NCBI GenBank assembly: GCA_021613535.1 | Contig: CP075494.1 | Span: 5,580,001-5,644,000, forward strand | Reading direction: 5' to 3' | Source: Adineta vaga | Taxonomy: Eukaryota > Rotifera | Length of the DNA stretch: 64,000 bases | Shown here: one piece after another, positions 44,062-54,383 of the stretch | How positions within the stretch are numbered: the stretch's first letter is position 1 | Layout of the letters: each line of letters starts with the position of its first letter | The notes under the pieces: generated by a model | Told to the model about the DNA's origin: nothing | The model's input: only the letters and a program-made list of their open reading frames with translations | Databases searched by the model: none | Program-made: the position numbers and the translations under genes

Positions 44062-44557
44062 ATCTCGTAGATCGAATTAGACTATTCACATGTTTGTTGT
44101 TTTGTTTTAGACACGATTAATTTTCTTTTATGTATATATATTTTTCATAAAACGGAATGTTTTCTCTTCAGAAGCTTTCTTTTATAGAAAAGTAGCAGTT
44201 AAAATTGCGCAAGGTCATTAACTCATCCCGATGCAGATAATTTTTTTTTCTTTCTTCCTGTCATTGAATGATGATTATCTTCGTCCTAATACAATCCTAC
44301 GTTTGTCTTCTTCACGCAACACATACATAAATATACACTCTATGAATAATTGAAAAGGAATGTAGAATTACCTTCAAAACATGTATACATATTTATCATC
44401 CGATTAAAAAGAGACAAAGAACAATTTAACGACCTCAAATCTTTACTTACATATTTCAATAGAATAAATGATTAATTTCTTCTACAGAGAGAGATTCTAT
44501 CATTATCCATCACAAATATATATAGATATATAATTAAAATAGACTGTCGACACTTCA
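44062..44557. other. Intergenic, no gene seen
   Basis: AT-rich; a TATATAGATATATAA stretch near 44517-44532 may serve the downstream gene. Confidence 0.45.
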
Positions 44558-44908
44558 ATGATGGCCTCCTATCATACAGAAACACCGGAAACTGTATACA
44601 TCTCTTCTGCTCATCATATCAATCCAATTGTTGAAATTGAAAAAGTTCGTGATTGGTTACCATGGTCAGTCGTAAATATATTTGTTGGATGGGGTATTGG
44701 TGGTCTACTTCCACTCATCTTTACATTATTATGTCGAAATGATAAACAAAGAAATGATTTACAAGGAGCTCGAACAATGAGTACATTATCATTAGTATTC
44801 AATATTATTATAACATTAACTGGAATAGCTGGATGGATTTGTTTGATTGTTTTACTAGTCAACGCTCGGCGACTATATGATATGTATTATACAAATTATT
44901 CATACTGA
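44558..44908 (+). CDS. Two-helix membrane protein, CD225/dispanin (IFITM)-like
   Basis: Single exon, 116 residues. The pattern VRDWLPWSVVNIFVGWGIGG, then a basic/polar loop with NDLQGARTMSTL and a second long hydrophobic helix (LVFNIIITLTGIAGWICLIV), matches the CD225 domain: a PWS motif, an intramembrane helix, a loop with a conserved D-x-x-x-A element and a C-terminal transmembrane helix. In vertebrates IFITM members affect membrane fusion and other dispanins affect synaptic vesicles; the role here is unknown. Assignment is by pattern. Confidence 0.62.
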   Translation: MMASYHTETPETVYISSAHHINPIVEIEKVRDWLPWSVVNIFVGWGIGGLLPLIFTLLCRNDKQRNDLQGARTMSTLSLVFNIIITLTGIAGWICLIVLLVNARRLYDMYYTNYSY

Positions 44909-46560
44909 TTCGAAATAGTTATTTGATAATCGCTCTTACAGAACTTCTCTTCTTGTGTGTATTATGTAAGTGAATTCAAAATATAAACTGAAATGATAAA
45001 TAAAAGCATCAATGTCCAAGTCATACGACTATCATCACTTCCTATGATCAAAGTGTGACATGAAGTCGACGTCTTGTCGTGTACCATATTTTAATTTTTT
45101 GTATTATTTTGATAATTCAAGGTGATCACCAGCGTAATACAATAGCTAATCTTTCATGTAGATCAATTAAAGTAGTTGCAACATAAAGTAAATTGGCATG
45201 TTCGACATACGAACATGAACAAAAACTATAGACATGCATTGATGAAAATAATGATCATAATGAATTTCTTGATATGTAATTAATCGAACAAACGCTATAG
45301 GTGCGTATAAACGTCCTGTAATGCAGGAATTTGAAATAAATGAACGAATAGCAGAATCCATTTGTGTCACAGATTGTTGACACACGCTATGTATTGGTAA
45401 CAAAAATAAAAGAACATTTTGCATAGTTAATTCCCTTTTAGCAAGTATAGAGAGTTAAATAAAAAGCGAACTTATGTACAATCTTGTAGCATATCGACAT
45501 AGATTTTCTACTGCATTGTGATTGATATTGTCATTAATAAAATGTTGATCAAACATACGAAGGTTGATTACTCGTCATACGTACGATTTTAAGCCATCTT
45601 TGATAATATTTCGAAAAAGATTGATCAAAGACAGACGTTCTAATAAGGAAAGTATGTACTTATATTCATTGTTGATCAAATAGTAATGATACTTAGGAGA
45701 TTGGTTTCCTATAGGCATGCTTTGACGATCTTTGAGAGTGTGGATGGGTGTGAGAGTGTTGGTGTAAATCAGTATTTATAGCCATATTTACCCACACTCT
45801 CAAGATGGGAAGATATGATTTTTGTTCACACGCCAAATTTACATATTCTTGATATTCAACTGCATCATATCGATAAAATAATACAGATTTCATCTTATAT
45901 TGTTCCGACAGAAATCATATTAATGAATTTAAAAAGAATAAAGACTTGTAAAAATTCATTTTTGTGTATTAAATCGTATGAGTGCACCAGAAAGGTCTTC
46001 GATACTCTCCACTATTAATTCAGTAGCGGAAAAAATTCTTCCATTATAGTAAAAATATGTAAATGCAATTAAAACGAAATTTCTTAGGAAATATTTGCTT
46101 TACTGATAAAGCAATGCATATTCATCGGGCTTTTTCTCTAAAATTGACTAGTTGATACATCTTAGGACAAGTGTTAACAAAAATCCATATAATTTAACTA
46201 ATTAAGAGAAGATTAATAGGTGGATCAGTAATGGGCGAGTGAGAATGACCTTCACTAAAGAAATAATGATCGATTCGTTTCCAAAATGTAAGATCTCAGC
46301 AATTAATTTATGTTTCTCAAAAATAGTCTATAATATGTTCCTAACAAGACAAGTGCTAAATTTTTAATCACATTTTGATTTTCGCTTTCTAAGATGAGAA
46401 TATCGTAAACTTGCGGTTATTCGACATATTTTAATAGTCATTTATTTTAACTCGTTTTATAAGTAGAGCAAACAAGGATCTAATTTTAAAAGAATTTTCG
46501 ACCAATTTTTAACAATTTTTTGGGAAAAAAGAATAATGCTAATAGGTTTCTCTTTTTCAG
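44909..46560. other. Gene-poor stretch, 1.65 kb
   Basis: No confident gene. A minus-strand frame at 45167-45424 opens with a hydrophobic stretch (MQNVLLFLLPIHSVCQQ) and could be a remnant of a secreted protein. An imperfect inverted repeat is annotated at 45728-45805. Confidence 0.4.
45728..45805. repeat. Imperfect inverted repeat around GAGAGTGTGG
   Basis: ATCTTTGAGAGTGTGG at 45728-45743 pairs with the reverse complement of TTTACCCACACTCTCAAGAT at 45786-45805, with a 1-base bulge. A second related unit, TGTGAGAGTGTTGGTGTAAA, lies between them. Confidence 0.5.
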
Positions 46561-47074
46561 TCGAACACATTTCAAATTTTATTGTCATGAAGACAATGAA
46601 TTATGTTCAACAAACTGCCTTTAATTCAGTTGAACACGTTCACATTTATGGTGATAGTTTAAATAATACTAGGAAGAAATATTTTATAAATACCCATGTC
46701 GAGTAGTTTGGGTCGGATCCGGCAGGTGTATTCATCCAGTTTTCTCCGGAACTGAGTAAAACTGGTCGCGGGAACCGGAATCATTGTTCTGGGTGCTAAG
46801 TAAATTAACGACAGATTATGATGTCGAAACATGTCATTCGTTAACAAAAATATTAAATGAAATTATTCCCTTATATCAAATTAGAACGTTAAATATCATA
46901 TATGTTGATTTAGATGATGATGTACTTGAAAATATCCTTTCTCATGTAAATAATTTACATATGATTAAAATAGATTCATTAAATTTAAATAATCCAAGTG
47001 AATATTCAAGCAGTAATTCTGTGGTCCCTTTATGTGAAAGAACAGAAAACAAAGCAAACATTTTTTCACATTGA
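46561..47074 (+). pseudogene. Remnant of an F-box/LRR-like gene, interrupted
   Basis: One frame from 46563 reads VEHVHIYGDSLNNTRKKYF and stops at a TAG near 46692. After a GC-rich insert, a different frame from about 46800 reads SKLTTDYDVETCHSLTKIL and later ILSHVNNLHMIKIDSLNL to a stop at 47074. Both halves have the look of the leucine-rich F-box-like family common in bdelloids, but they are out of frame with each other and no start or F-box is visible. Assignment is tentative. Confidence 0.35.
46690..46800. repeat. GC-rich insert with perfect hairpin
   Basis: About 110 bases of much higher GC content than any neighbouring sequence, splitting the F-box/LRR-like remnant. It contains CCAGTTTT (46736-46743) and its reverse complement AAAACTGG (46758-46765) around a 14-base loop, and several CCGG/GGATCC-like elements. 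It may be a short non-autonomous repeat or a fragment of one. Confidence 0.45.
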
Positions 47075-47861
47075 TTGTAATTGTACGTTGGAGATTGTTA
47101 AGTTGATAGTTGAATTATTTCTATAAGCTTATTAAATACATCGAAAATATATTTGAAAGAAATAATTGAAACTATCAAAAGAAAAGATTTATTTGAAGAT
47201 TTTGTTTTTAATATTAGGAATCATAATTTATATTTGTGGTGGCGTAGATGTTTCAATCTTCATCTTTTTATTGTATATAATTAATAATTAGATTTAATAA
47301 ATACAGATTTTTAATTGTTTATATTTTCAAATTTTTTTATTGATTTTAATTAATGTCAACGGACTGTGACACATCGGTGTAGATTATCGTATTTTGATTT
47401 TCGTTAAGCTTTGTCTCGCTCAAGTAGACTGTGATTCTTTCACGTCATAAATTGACTGTCCAAATGTGTTTGATTAATATTTTCATATGTGTGATACATG
47501 ACTCATGAAGGTGAAGTTCAAAGCGATCGTCTTGATTTATATGTAAAAGAAACTTTTACATACATTCTCTTCCATCTTAAACAACTGAGACAGCCAGTCT
47601 ATATTCTTCTTCTTCCTCATCCAATAGATTCCTAGGTCATGACATGAATAATCGTTCTTATTCTATTGGCTCCGTGAATAGATGCTGACGTCATGACGTA
47701 TTTTTTCTCTATCTGCATAAACTGACTCATTTTTTTCCCGTCTCAATTCAAATTCGTATATATATATATATATACATAAGGTTTAAGTTGTGTGTAGTCG
47801 TCATCTTATCACATAGAAGTAAAAAAGAACGTTCTAGCTCGCTATACATTCTCACAAATAA
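47075..47861. other. Intergenic, promoter region of the AIM24 gene
   Basis: No gene seen. Contains a CRE-like palindrome (annotated separately) and a (TA)n run at about 47757-47775, roughly 90 bases before the AIM24 start codon. Confidence 0.5.
47686..47693. promoter_or_regulatory. CRE-like palindrome TGACGTCA
   Basis: A full-length TGACGTCA followed immediately by TGACGTA, 169 bases before the AIM24 ATG. This is the consensus site for CREB/ATF bZIP factors; function here is inferred only from the match. Confidence 0.4.
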
Positions 47862-48703
47862 ATGGCTACAGCACACCCATCTCTTTCAAATAGTTTAGCC
47901 GATACTGTAGGACAGTTTAATGGTGGTTTTTATAAAATCGATCATCGTGATACGAATGCACTTCTTTCCGTAACACTGCAGCCAAATGTACCATTCTATG
48001 GTCAACCTGGTGCCATGGTTGCTATGAGTCCAGAAATAACATTAAAAGGAAAATTCAAATTTTCATTCAAGAAAATGTTAACTGGTGGAGAGATGGCTCA
48101 ATCCACATTTACAGGTCCAGGAGAAGTCTTACTTGCTCCACCTATTTGGTAAGATCATCTTCCATTTCAGTCAAATTCTTTTATTTACGATTTTATTTTT
48201 CTTTTTCCAGGGGTGATATCGTTCCTATTCAATTGGACGGTCAAAGTCAATGGAATATTGGTAAAGGTGGTTATTTAGCTATGAGTCATGGTGTTGTTAA
48301 AGAAACAAAGTCACAAGGATTGGGAAAAGCTATGTTTTCTGGAGAGGGTCTTTTTGTTCATCGTGTATCAGGTGTTGGAGTTATTTTTGTTACTTCACTT
48401 GGTGCAATTATTCAACGTCAATTAAGACAAGGTGAACAATGGATTGTTGATAATGGACATTTAGTTGCATGGAATTGTTCTTATTCAATTGAACGAACTG
48501 GTGGTGGACTTATGAGTGGATTACATGCTGGTGAAGGTCTTGTTTGTAGATTTACTGGTCCTGGTACAGTTTTTATTCAAGTAAATTATAAAAGCGAAAT
48601 CATTATAATTCGATAAATGTATATATTTCTTTACTTGTAGACACGAAATCCGGAAGCTTTATCTGAATGGATCACAAGTCATGTATCTTCATCAAGCAAT
48701 TGA
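47862..48703 (+). CDS. AIM24-family protein
   Basis: Exons 47862-48148, 48211-48580 and 48641-48703 (introns of 62 and 60 bases); 239 residues. The glycine-rich beta sandwich of AIM24 (PF01987) is evident: VTLQPNVPFYGQPGAMVAMS, then STFTGPGEVLLAPP, GEGLFVHRVSGVGVIFVTSLG, and [21 protein letters not shown] at the C-terminus, where the last splice restores the conserved TRNP motif. In yeast AIM24 acts in mitochondrial inner-membrane organisation; many cytosolic homologues in bacteria, fungi and invertebrates are of unknown function. No mitochondrial presequence is obvious. Confidence 0.88.
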
Positions 48704-49475
48704 TTTCAATGTACATCATTTAGCTCTAATATTTTGAATTGATTTTTTTGCTTTTATTTTCTATGGCTATATTCATTATACTTAAATATATATTCGATAT
48801 GGGGGAAATAAGCTAAACTATTGCTTTGTCAAAAATAATAACATGACATAAGATCTTTTGTTCTATGAATTGTTGTTAAAAACTGGTACGCACTTTCGTC
48901 AAAGCTATCGTATTGTTTGATGAACAAGTTTTAAAATTGAAGAAAAAAAAACAGATTCTTGCAAAGTATAACTATTTCCTCTTTTTCTACAGTGTTTGAC
49001 TGTCTTCGTCGAATCAGATTGATTAGTCTGAGTGTAAGAAACATTGGTACTAATCGAACTGATTTTTGATGACATCTGTGTATCTATTTCAATCATTATT
49101 ATCTGGATATATTGATAATACGTGAATTATTCTACATTAATTATATTATTTAGAGACTAGAAAAGCAACATTCCAGTATTAGATCTAATTATTGAAAACT
49201 TATTCGAAAAGTAAGGAGGTCATTGTGGAGAAGTAATGTTGTTCTATTTAGCTATAGTTTGTTTTTCCATCTGTATTGATGATTCATCGAGTTCTTAGAA
49301 AGAAATCAAGTATGCATTTTTCTTTCTTTCTCTTCTCGTTGATGTATACTGCTTCCATCTCTTGTTGTTTGTTGTTATTGCGTTTCTATTCTTTAATATA
49401 TTTTTATTCTTTATTCAGATTCAGCAGATTATTTATAGCACATCAATTCTTTCTTACAAACTCAACTAAACAAAT
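48704..49475. other. Intergenic, no gene seen
   Basis: 3' flank of the AIM24 gene and 5' flank of a small hydrophilic protein gene. Short frames here have no features. Confidence 0.45.
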
Positions 49476-49688
49476 ATGTCGTCTTCATCTGATCAAAATA
49501 CTGATCTTTCTAATGGAAAATTAGCTACTGAATCAGCACCGGCAGGTATGAATTCAATAACAAATACAGTTGGTATGCATCCAGGTACAAATGAAGCATC
49601 ACCAAAGATTGTTCCATCGAATACTCGACGAGGTAGTTGTGATCAACCAGGCTGTACTACAGAACATAGTGGAAAAGCACATGAATAA
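49476..49688 (+). CDS. Small hydrophilic, probably disordered protein
   Basis: 70 residues, single exon. Ser/Thr/Asn/Gly-rich with no hydrophobic core (MSSSSDQNTDLSNGK), and a C-terminal CDQPGCTTEHSGKAHE stretch with two cysteines and two histidines that could bind a metal. A TATTTATAG element lies at about 49429-49437. No family recognised. It could be a stress-related hydrophilic protein, as is common in desiccation-tolerant animals, or a chance frame; base composition and an AATAAA downstream slightly favour a real gene. Confidence 0.4.
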   Translation: MSSSSDQNTDLSNGKLATESAPAGMNSITNTVGMHPGTNEASPKIVPSNTRRGSCDQPGCTTEHSGKAHE

Positions 49689-49850
49689 ACTTTCATAAGA
49701 TTTTTATCTCTTGATTATATTATAATCTAGCATGAAATGCACATTTCTCTTTTGTTCTTATCAAATAAATCAATAGAATTTATTGTTGATATAAACACCT
49801 CTTCATAAGAAAAAATTTCTTTTAAGTTTAATACAGAAATGAAAAAAAGT

Positions 49851-52800
49851 TCATTCTGTTTGTTGAGCCAACCATGCTTCAATAACATTTTTAAAAGCAT
49901 GATTTGGTGAAACATTGGTTACATTTGTTCGACAAATTGGACATGCATGTCCACCAACTGTCTTTAAATAAGCAGTAATTGCATCCATATCAAACATATG
50001 TCCACAAGGTGTTGTTGTTGCTGGATTTTCCATAATATCCAATGTAATTGGACATGTAAAGAATTCCTTATCGAGAACTGCTTTTAAGGTATTGACACTC
50101 GATTTTGTCGTGGCTGCTTGTTCCGGAATTGCTTCTAAATCATTCAGTCCTAAAACTTCGTCATTACCAGTTGTTGATTGTAGTTGTTTAAGTAAAGTTG
50201 ATAGACTCGAAAATTGTGGTGGATTTGTAATTGATTGTAATGCTCGTACTAATTTCTTCTGTAATTTTTCTAAATATTCATGAACACCTGGTTTATCGAA
50301 ATGATTAAAACGCATTGTTTCATAACTTGGTACTGTTACCGATTTTTGTCCACATTCAATCACATAATCAAGTTTACTTATACCTTCTGATGATTGTTCT
50401 TTGGCTACGCGTGAATATTCAATCGATCCACGTAATGCACCAGCAATAAATGGATCATTACAATGTGCTACTAAATAATCGATCACAACACTTCGTGAAA
50501 TATTGATAACTACAGTTTCATTTGGTAGGACAGCACCTTCACAAGCCGCTCGGACTTCATTTATTTTGTCAGTCAATCGATTAGTCTGTCTCCATTGAAC
50601 AATTGGAATAGATTTATATCGATCTCGAATAGTATAAATATGTGCATTGATTTGATCAGCGGAAATTGAACCATGATTCAATTCCATCAATTGATCTCGT
50701 AAAATATCAACATCTTTTTTAGTAGACGTATTATAAAGTTCAATAGCACCCTCAGGTAAACTTGGATTTTCAAGTACACTTAGATATCGTGGACGAACAA
50801 GTGAACCGTGCATAACTAAATTTCTAGCATAAAATTTGGCAACTTCAGCAGGATTCGTAATCAAGGTTGATGGAGCAATCACTTTACCAGTAGAGGCATT
50901 CACTCGATTATTTTTTTCATCGATATAAACACACCATGCTTTTGGTTCGTCAGTATCAATGAATGGTTCGACATTTTCGTAAACTGGTTTTTCGTAACTG
51001 ACTGAACCATCTGTTAATCGCAATAGAAAACCAGTGAGAGCATGAACAGATAGGATCTGATGAATCGTTTGGAGAGTTTCTGACGGAAGATTGAGTTTTG
51101 GTGCTAATTCACGTAGAATTTTCATCCAAAATGCTGTTCGATTTTCATCGAGATTTAAATCAGTTAATAATTTAGTTGGTACGACTAAACTTGGCAATGC
51201 ACCAGTGAAAAAATCAGAAAATGTTCGACCTGAAACATCCATAACCCATGCTAATCGAATGGCTGCTACTGGTTGTAATGTCCATGGATTATCCAATGGA
51301 ATATGTCGTGAATATTGAAATTGTTGAAGACATAATGGTAACAAACGTATGATTGATAATAATTCAATTGTACCATCAGATTTTCTCCAAATTGGTATAT
51401 TCGAAGATTCAGGACCAGGTAACGGTTTTTCATTGATTTTACATGAACATAACAAATCAAAGATTAAAGATAAAAGATCTAAATCGACAGGTGCATATAG
51501 CACTTTCAAATTTTGTAACGCTTCACTCAACATTTCTGCAGTACAAGTTAAACTATCGACTCGAAGATTTAAATAACCAACTGGCGGTCCATATTTCTTT
51601 TCATTATCAGCAATAATTAAGTCTCTTTCGCTGAAACTCATTGCATTATCCCAAAATTTATTAATTTCGATTTTAGCTTTTTCATCATTAATCAATTGAC
51701 TGATTAATTTTTGTTTTTCCGTTGTAAAAGTACTTAAAATTTTCGATAAATAACCGTATAATTGTTGACATGCTGCACTGGTTTCTAAGTGTCCATATGA
51801 TGTTTTAACCAGAGGAGTTATTAATGACATAAGACTTTGAAATTCGATACTTTGTAAACATCGTTGAAAATTTAATTTCGCTGTTTCTTCAAGATATCGA
51901 AATAGACCAAGTAATTTTTTAGTAAAAAAACTTGCAATACTCTCATCTTGATTGATACATGTCACGAATATTTTCGTCATGACTGTTGGTGCAAGAAGAT
52001 TCGATGGAAGTACATAATGACCAACAGAAGTGTAACCAGTTAAATGAGCAAATGAATGATTTTCATGAAGATATCCTTCGATAATCGTATCAAGCTGAGA
52101 ATATTGTTCAGAAGCAACGCCAATATATGGAACATTTGTATGTACACATGATGAAATGGATTTGGCATGTTTTTGTTCAACATTTTTTGGTGACCATGGT
52201 GGTGCAATAAAAAAGACAGTTTTACATTGATTTTGAAATGTTAATTGAGAAATATTATCAGTAAATTCACCGTCAGAAATAATAATAGCATCATATGCAT
52301 TGGGAAAATCTTTTGTTCGTTCAAATGATGGACAAAAAGCAGTTCCACCTTGTGGTCGATAGTTTCCTTTAATAAATTCATCCAAGGTTAACAATCGGTT
52401 GTTGAGGTCTCTGTGTACATTCTCTTGAACACTTCCACCAAATAGAGATACATGGATTTGAACACCTTGTGATTGTATTTTTGTACATAAATTTGTAATC
52501 GTATGAACTAATGGAGCAAAACCAGCAACATTCATCGAACCACTCATATCGAAATGAATAATAACTGATCGTCGTTCCATTTCGATACCCATATGTTTCA
52601 GATCGTCCAGTGTCAAAATTGTCATCGATGGATGATACATAACATATTGATTAACAACATGATTGATATGATCCGATGAAATTATCACTTTTTTTGATAA
52701 CAATTGTAACATTCGATGATAAATTTGTTCAATATATTTTGCTCGTTCTTCTGCTATTTTACTATTACAAAGTTCATCGATATTGGCAATAATTTCAAGA

Positions 52801-52922
52801 AATTGAATTTGACTACATGATACAACATCGAGTTCAGACAAGAGTAGTACAGGAATAAATGCATCCGAATCAACCATGTTTCGTGCTGTAGCTGCTAACA
52901 TTTGTTTCATTCGACGTGCCAT
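49851..52922 (-). CDS. vWA domain protein with C-terminal RING/U-box
   Basis: Single exon, 1023 residues from the ATG at 52922. A von Willebrand A domain starts near residue 118 with a textbook MIDAS (FDMSGSM, D125/S127/S129), the later Thr in GGTAFCPSF and an acidic DGEF. The middle is a long helical region without known motifs. The C-terminus (about 950-1020) is a RING/U-box-like finger: CPITLDIMENPATTTPCGHM, ending CPICRTNV. vWA plus RING proteins (e.g. copine/RGLG types) act as E3 ligases, but here the order and size differ and I do not recognise an orthologue. Probably a cytosolic ubiquitin ligase with metal-dependent substrate binding. Confidence 0.75.
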   Translation of the reverse strand: MARRMKQMLAATARNMVDSDAFIPVLLLSELDVVSCSQIQFLEIIANIDELCNSKIAEERAKYIEQIYHRMLQLLSKKVIISSDHINHVVNQYVMYHPSMTILTLDDLKHMGIEMERRSVIIHFDMSGSMNVAGFAPLVHTITNLCTKIQSQGVQIHVSLFGGSVQENVHRDLNNRLLTLDEFIKGNYRPQGGTAFCPSFERTKDFPNAYDAIIISDGEFTDNISQLTFQNQCKTVFFIAPPWSPKNVEQKHAKSISSCVHTNVPYIGVASEQYSQLDTIIEGYLHENHSFAHLTGYTSVGHYVLPSNLLAPTVMTKIFVTCINQDESIASFFTKKLLGLFRYLEETAKLNFQRCLQSIEFQSLMSLITPLVKTSYGHLETSAACQQLYGYLSKILSTFTTEKQKLISQLINDEKAKIEINKFWDNAMSFSERDLIIADNEKKYGPPVGYLNLRVDSLTCTAEMLSEALQNLKVLYAPVDLDLLSLIFDLLCSCKINEKPLPGPESSNIPIWRKSDGTIELLSIIRLLPLCLQQFQYSRHIPLDNPWTLQPVAAIRLAWVMDVSGRTFSDFFTGALPSLVVPTKLLTDLNLDENRTAFWMKILRELAPKLNLPSETLQTIHQILSVHALTGFLLRLTDGSVSYEKPVYENVEPFIDTDEPKAWCVYIDEKNNRVNASTGKVIAPSTLITNPAEVAKFYARNLVMHGSLVRPRYLSVLENPSLPEGAIELYNTSTKKDVDILRDQLMELNHGSISADQINAHIYTIRDRYKSIPIVQWRQTNRLTDKINEVRAACEGAVLPNETVVINISRSVVIDYLVAHCNDPFIAGALRGSIEYSRVAKEQSSEGISKLDYVIECGQKSVTVPSYETMRFNHFDKPGVHEYLEKLQKKLVRALQSITNPPQFSSLSTLLKQLQSTTGNDEVLGLNDLEAIPEQAATTKSSVNTLKAVLDKEFFTCPITLDIMENPATTTPCGHMFDMDAITAYLKTVGGHACPICRTNVTNVSPNHAFKNVIEAWLAQQTE

Positions 52923-54383
52923 AATTTGTTTTCTCTATTGTTTTCCTTCGTATACTTCGGTTTTTATACGGGTTGATAAGCAGATTATTGAATGTAAGTT
53001 TCGCAATGCTATCGTTCTATTTACATCATAAGAGAATGACGAAACATTACGTCACTAATGCATAAGCCACGTGAATAATATTTTATCGAGATATTTACAA
53101 AAACATGTTCGTTTCTCTTTCCAACTGTGTTTTTCATTTAATGTCTCTATGATGCAAGACTACTGATGTGTCCTATCCCATCCCATCCCATGGTAAAATA
53201 TCCATCATAAAGTGTCATTATTTCTTCCCAAACGTTTTTGATATACTATTTCCTTATCTTAACAAAGAATGGTGTAGATTTTCTGATAAAATCGAGAGTA
53301 TTTGAAAAGTATGAGATGATCATTTATAATTTCAACGATGCTTCATTTCAGCGCTATACAAATAAATCTGTGTCATTTTCTGTTGCGAGATATTTTGTAT
53401 TATACTCTAAACAGTACCACAATAGAAGACTTGTAAATGCTTCTAGAGTATATGTTAACCCTTAGAGAACAATCAATTATTATTTCCATTAATTATTTTT
53501 TGTCTTTACATATACTTTCTGTCTTTAAACGATTAATTCAAAGTTTTCTTTTCTTTGATTAAACAATAGTATATCAAAATCCTTCAAAGATTGAAGTTCG
53601 TCTTATAATATCTAAAGTCGTCTTCCACATATAGGTCTGTTAGTTTATTAAGTAATATTACATCATTATTTATATGATTATTGCGATATCTGATCGTAAG
53701 AGAATTTATGAGTCATCGACTGATTACTTATGCAAGCGAAAGTACCGAATTGGATTGTAGTGTAAGTCATATTCTTTTCAAACGTCGATTTATGCATCGA
53801 AGAAGATGTTCTACTATTATATACTAAATCCTTGATATTCGAATAAATCGGATTTTAATATATCAAGCTTTCTTTCTATTCATACCTGTCTTTACCAGCA
53901 ACTGAGTAATTACATGATCATATTTCATTTTTACCAAGGATATCAGTCAATTTTTTAAATACTTCACTATCGATTTCAACAAAATTTGCTTTGTTCGGTT
54001 GATAGTCTTAATTTATGCTATATCAACTAGAAGCCATCCACCTTCCTACTTATTCGCTTACACACAATGACACCATCGAAAAATAAAACAAAATTTTTTA
54101 CTTGATTACAATCATATTCTTTCGAACTGTTTTATTCATGTAAAAATCAGAAAAATATGGAGATTGATACTAGCAGTCGATTCAATTGTGACGTTAAACT
54201 TTCTTGTGAATATTAACTCAGTATTGTTTTGTCGATGACTATTGTCAAATATTTAATACTTGTGATGAATTAAACTCTGACTCAAATAAAACAAATTATG
54301 CTCTCGATAGAAATGAAATAATCAGTCTTTTCAAATTTATACGGTTAGTGAAATCTATACATTCATTTCTTCATTCAAATATC
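52923..54383. other. Intergenic, 1.46 kb, no gene seen
   Basis: Divergent promoter region between the vWA-RING gene and the pentapeptide gene. A short (TCCCA)n run lies near 53175-53191. The frame at 53238-53465 has no recognisable feature. Confidence 0.5.

Noticed and set aside
53238-53465. 75-residue frame upstream of the pentapeptide gene
   Set aside because: No recognisable features; chance open frame.
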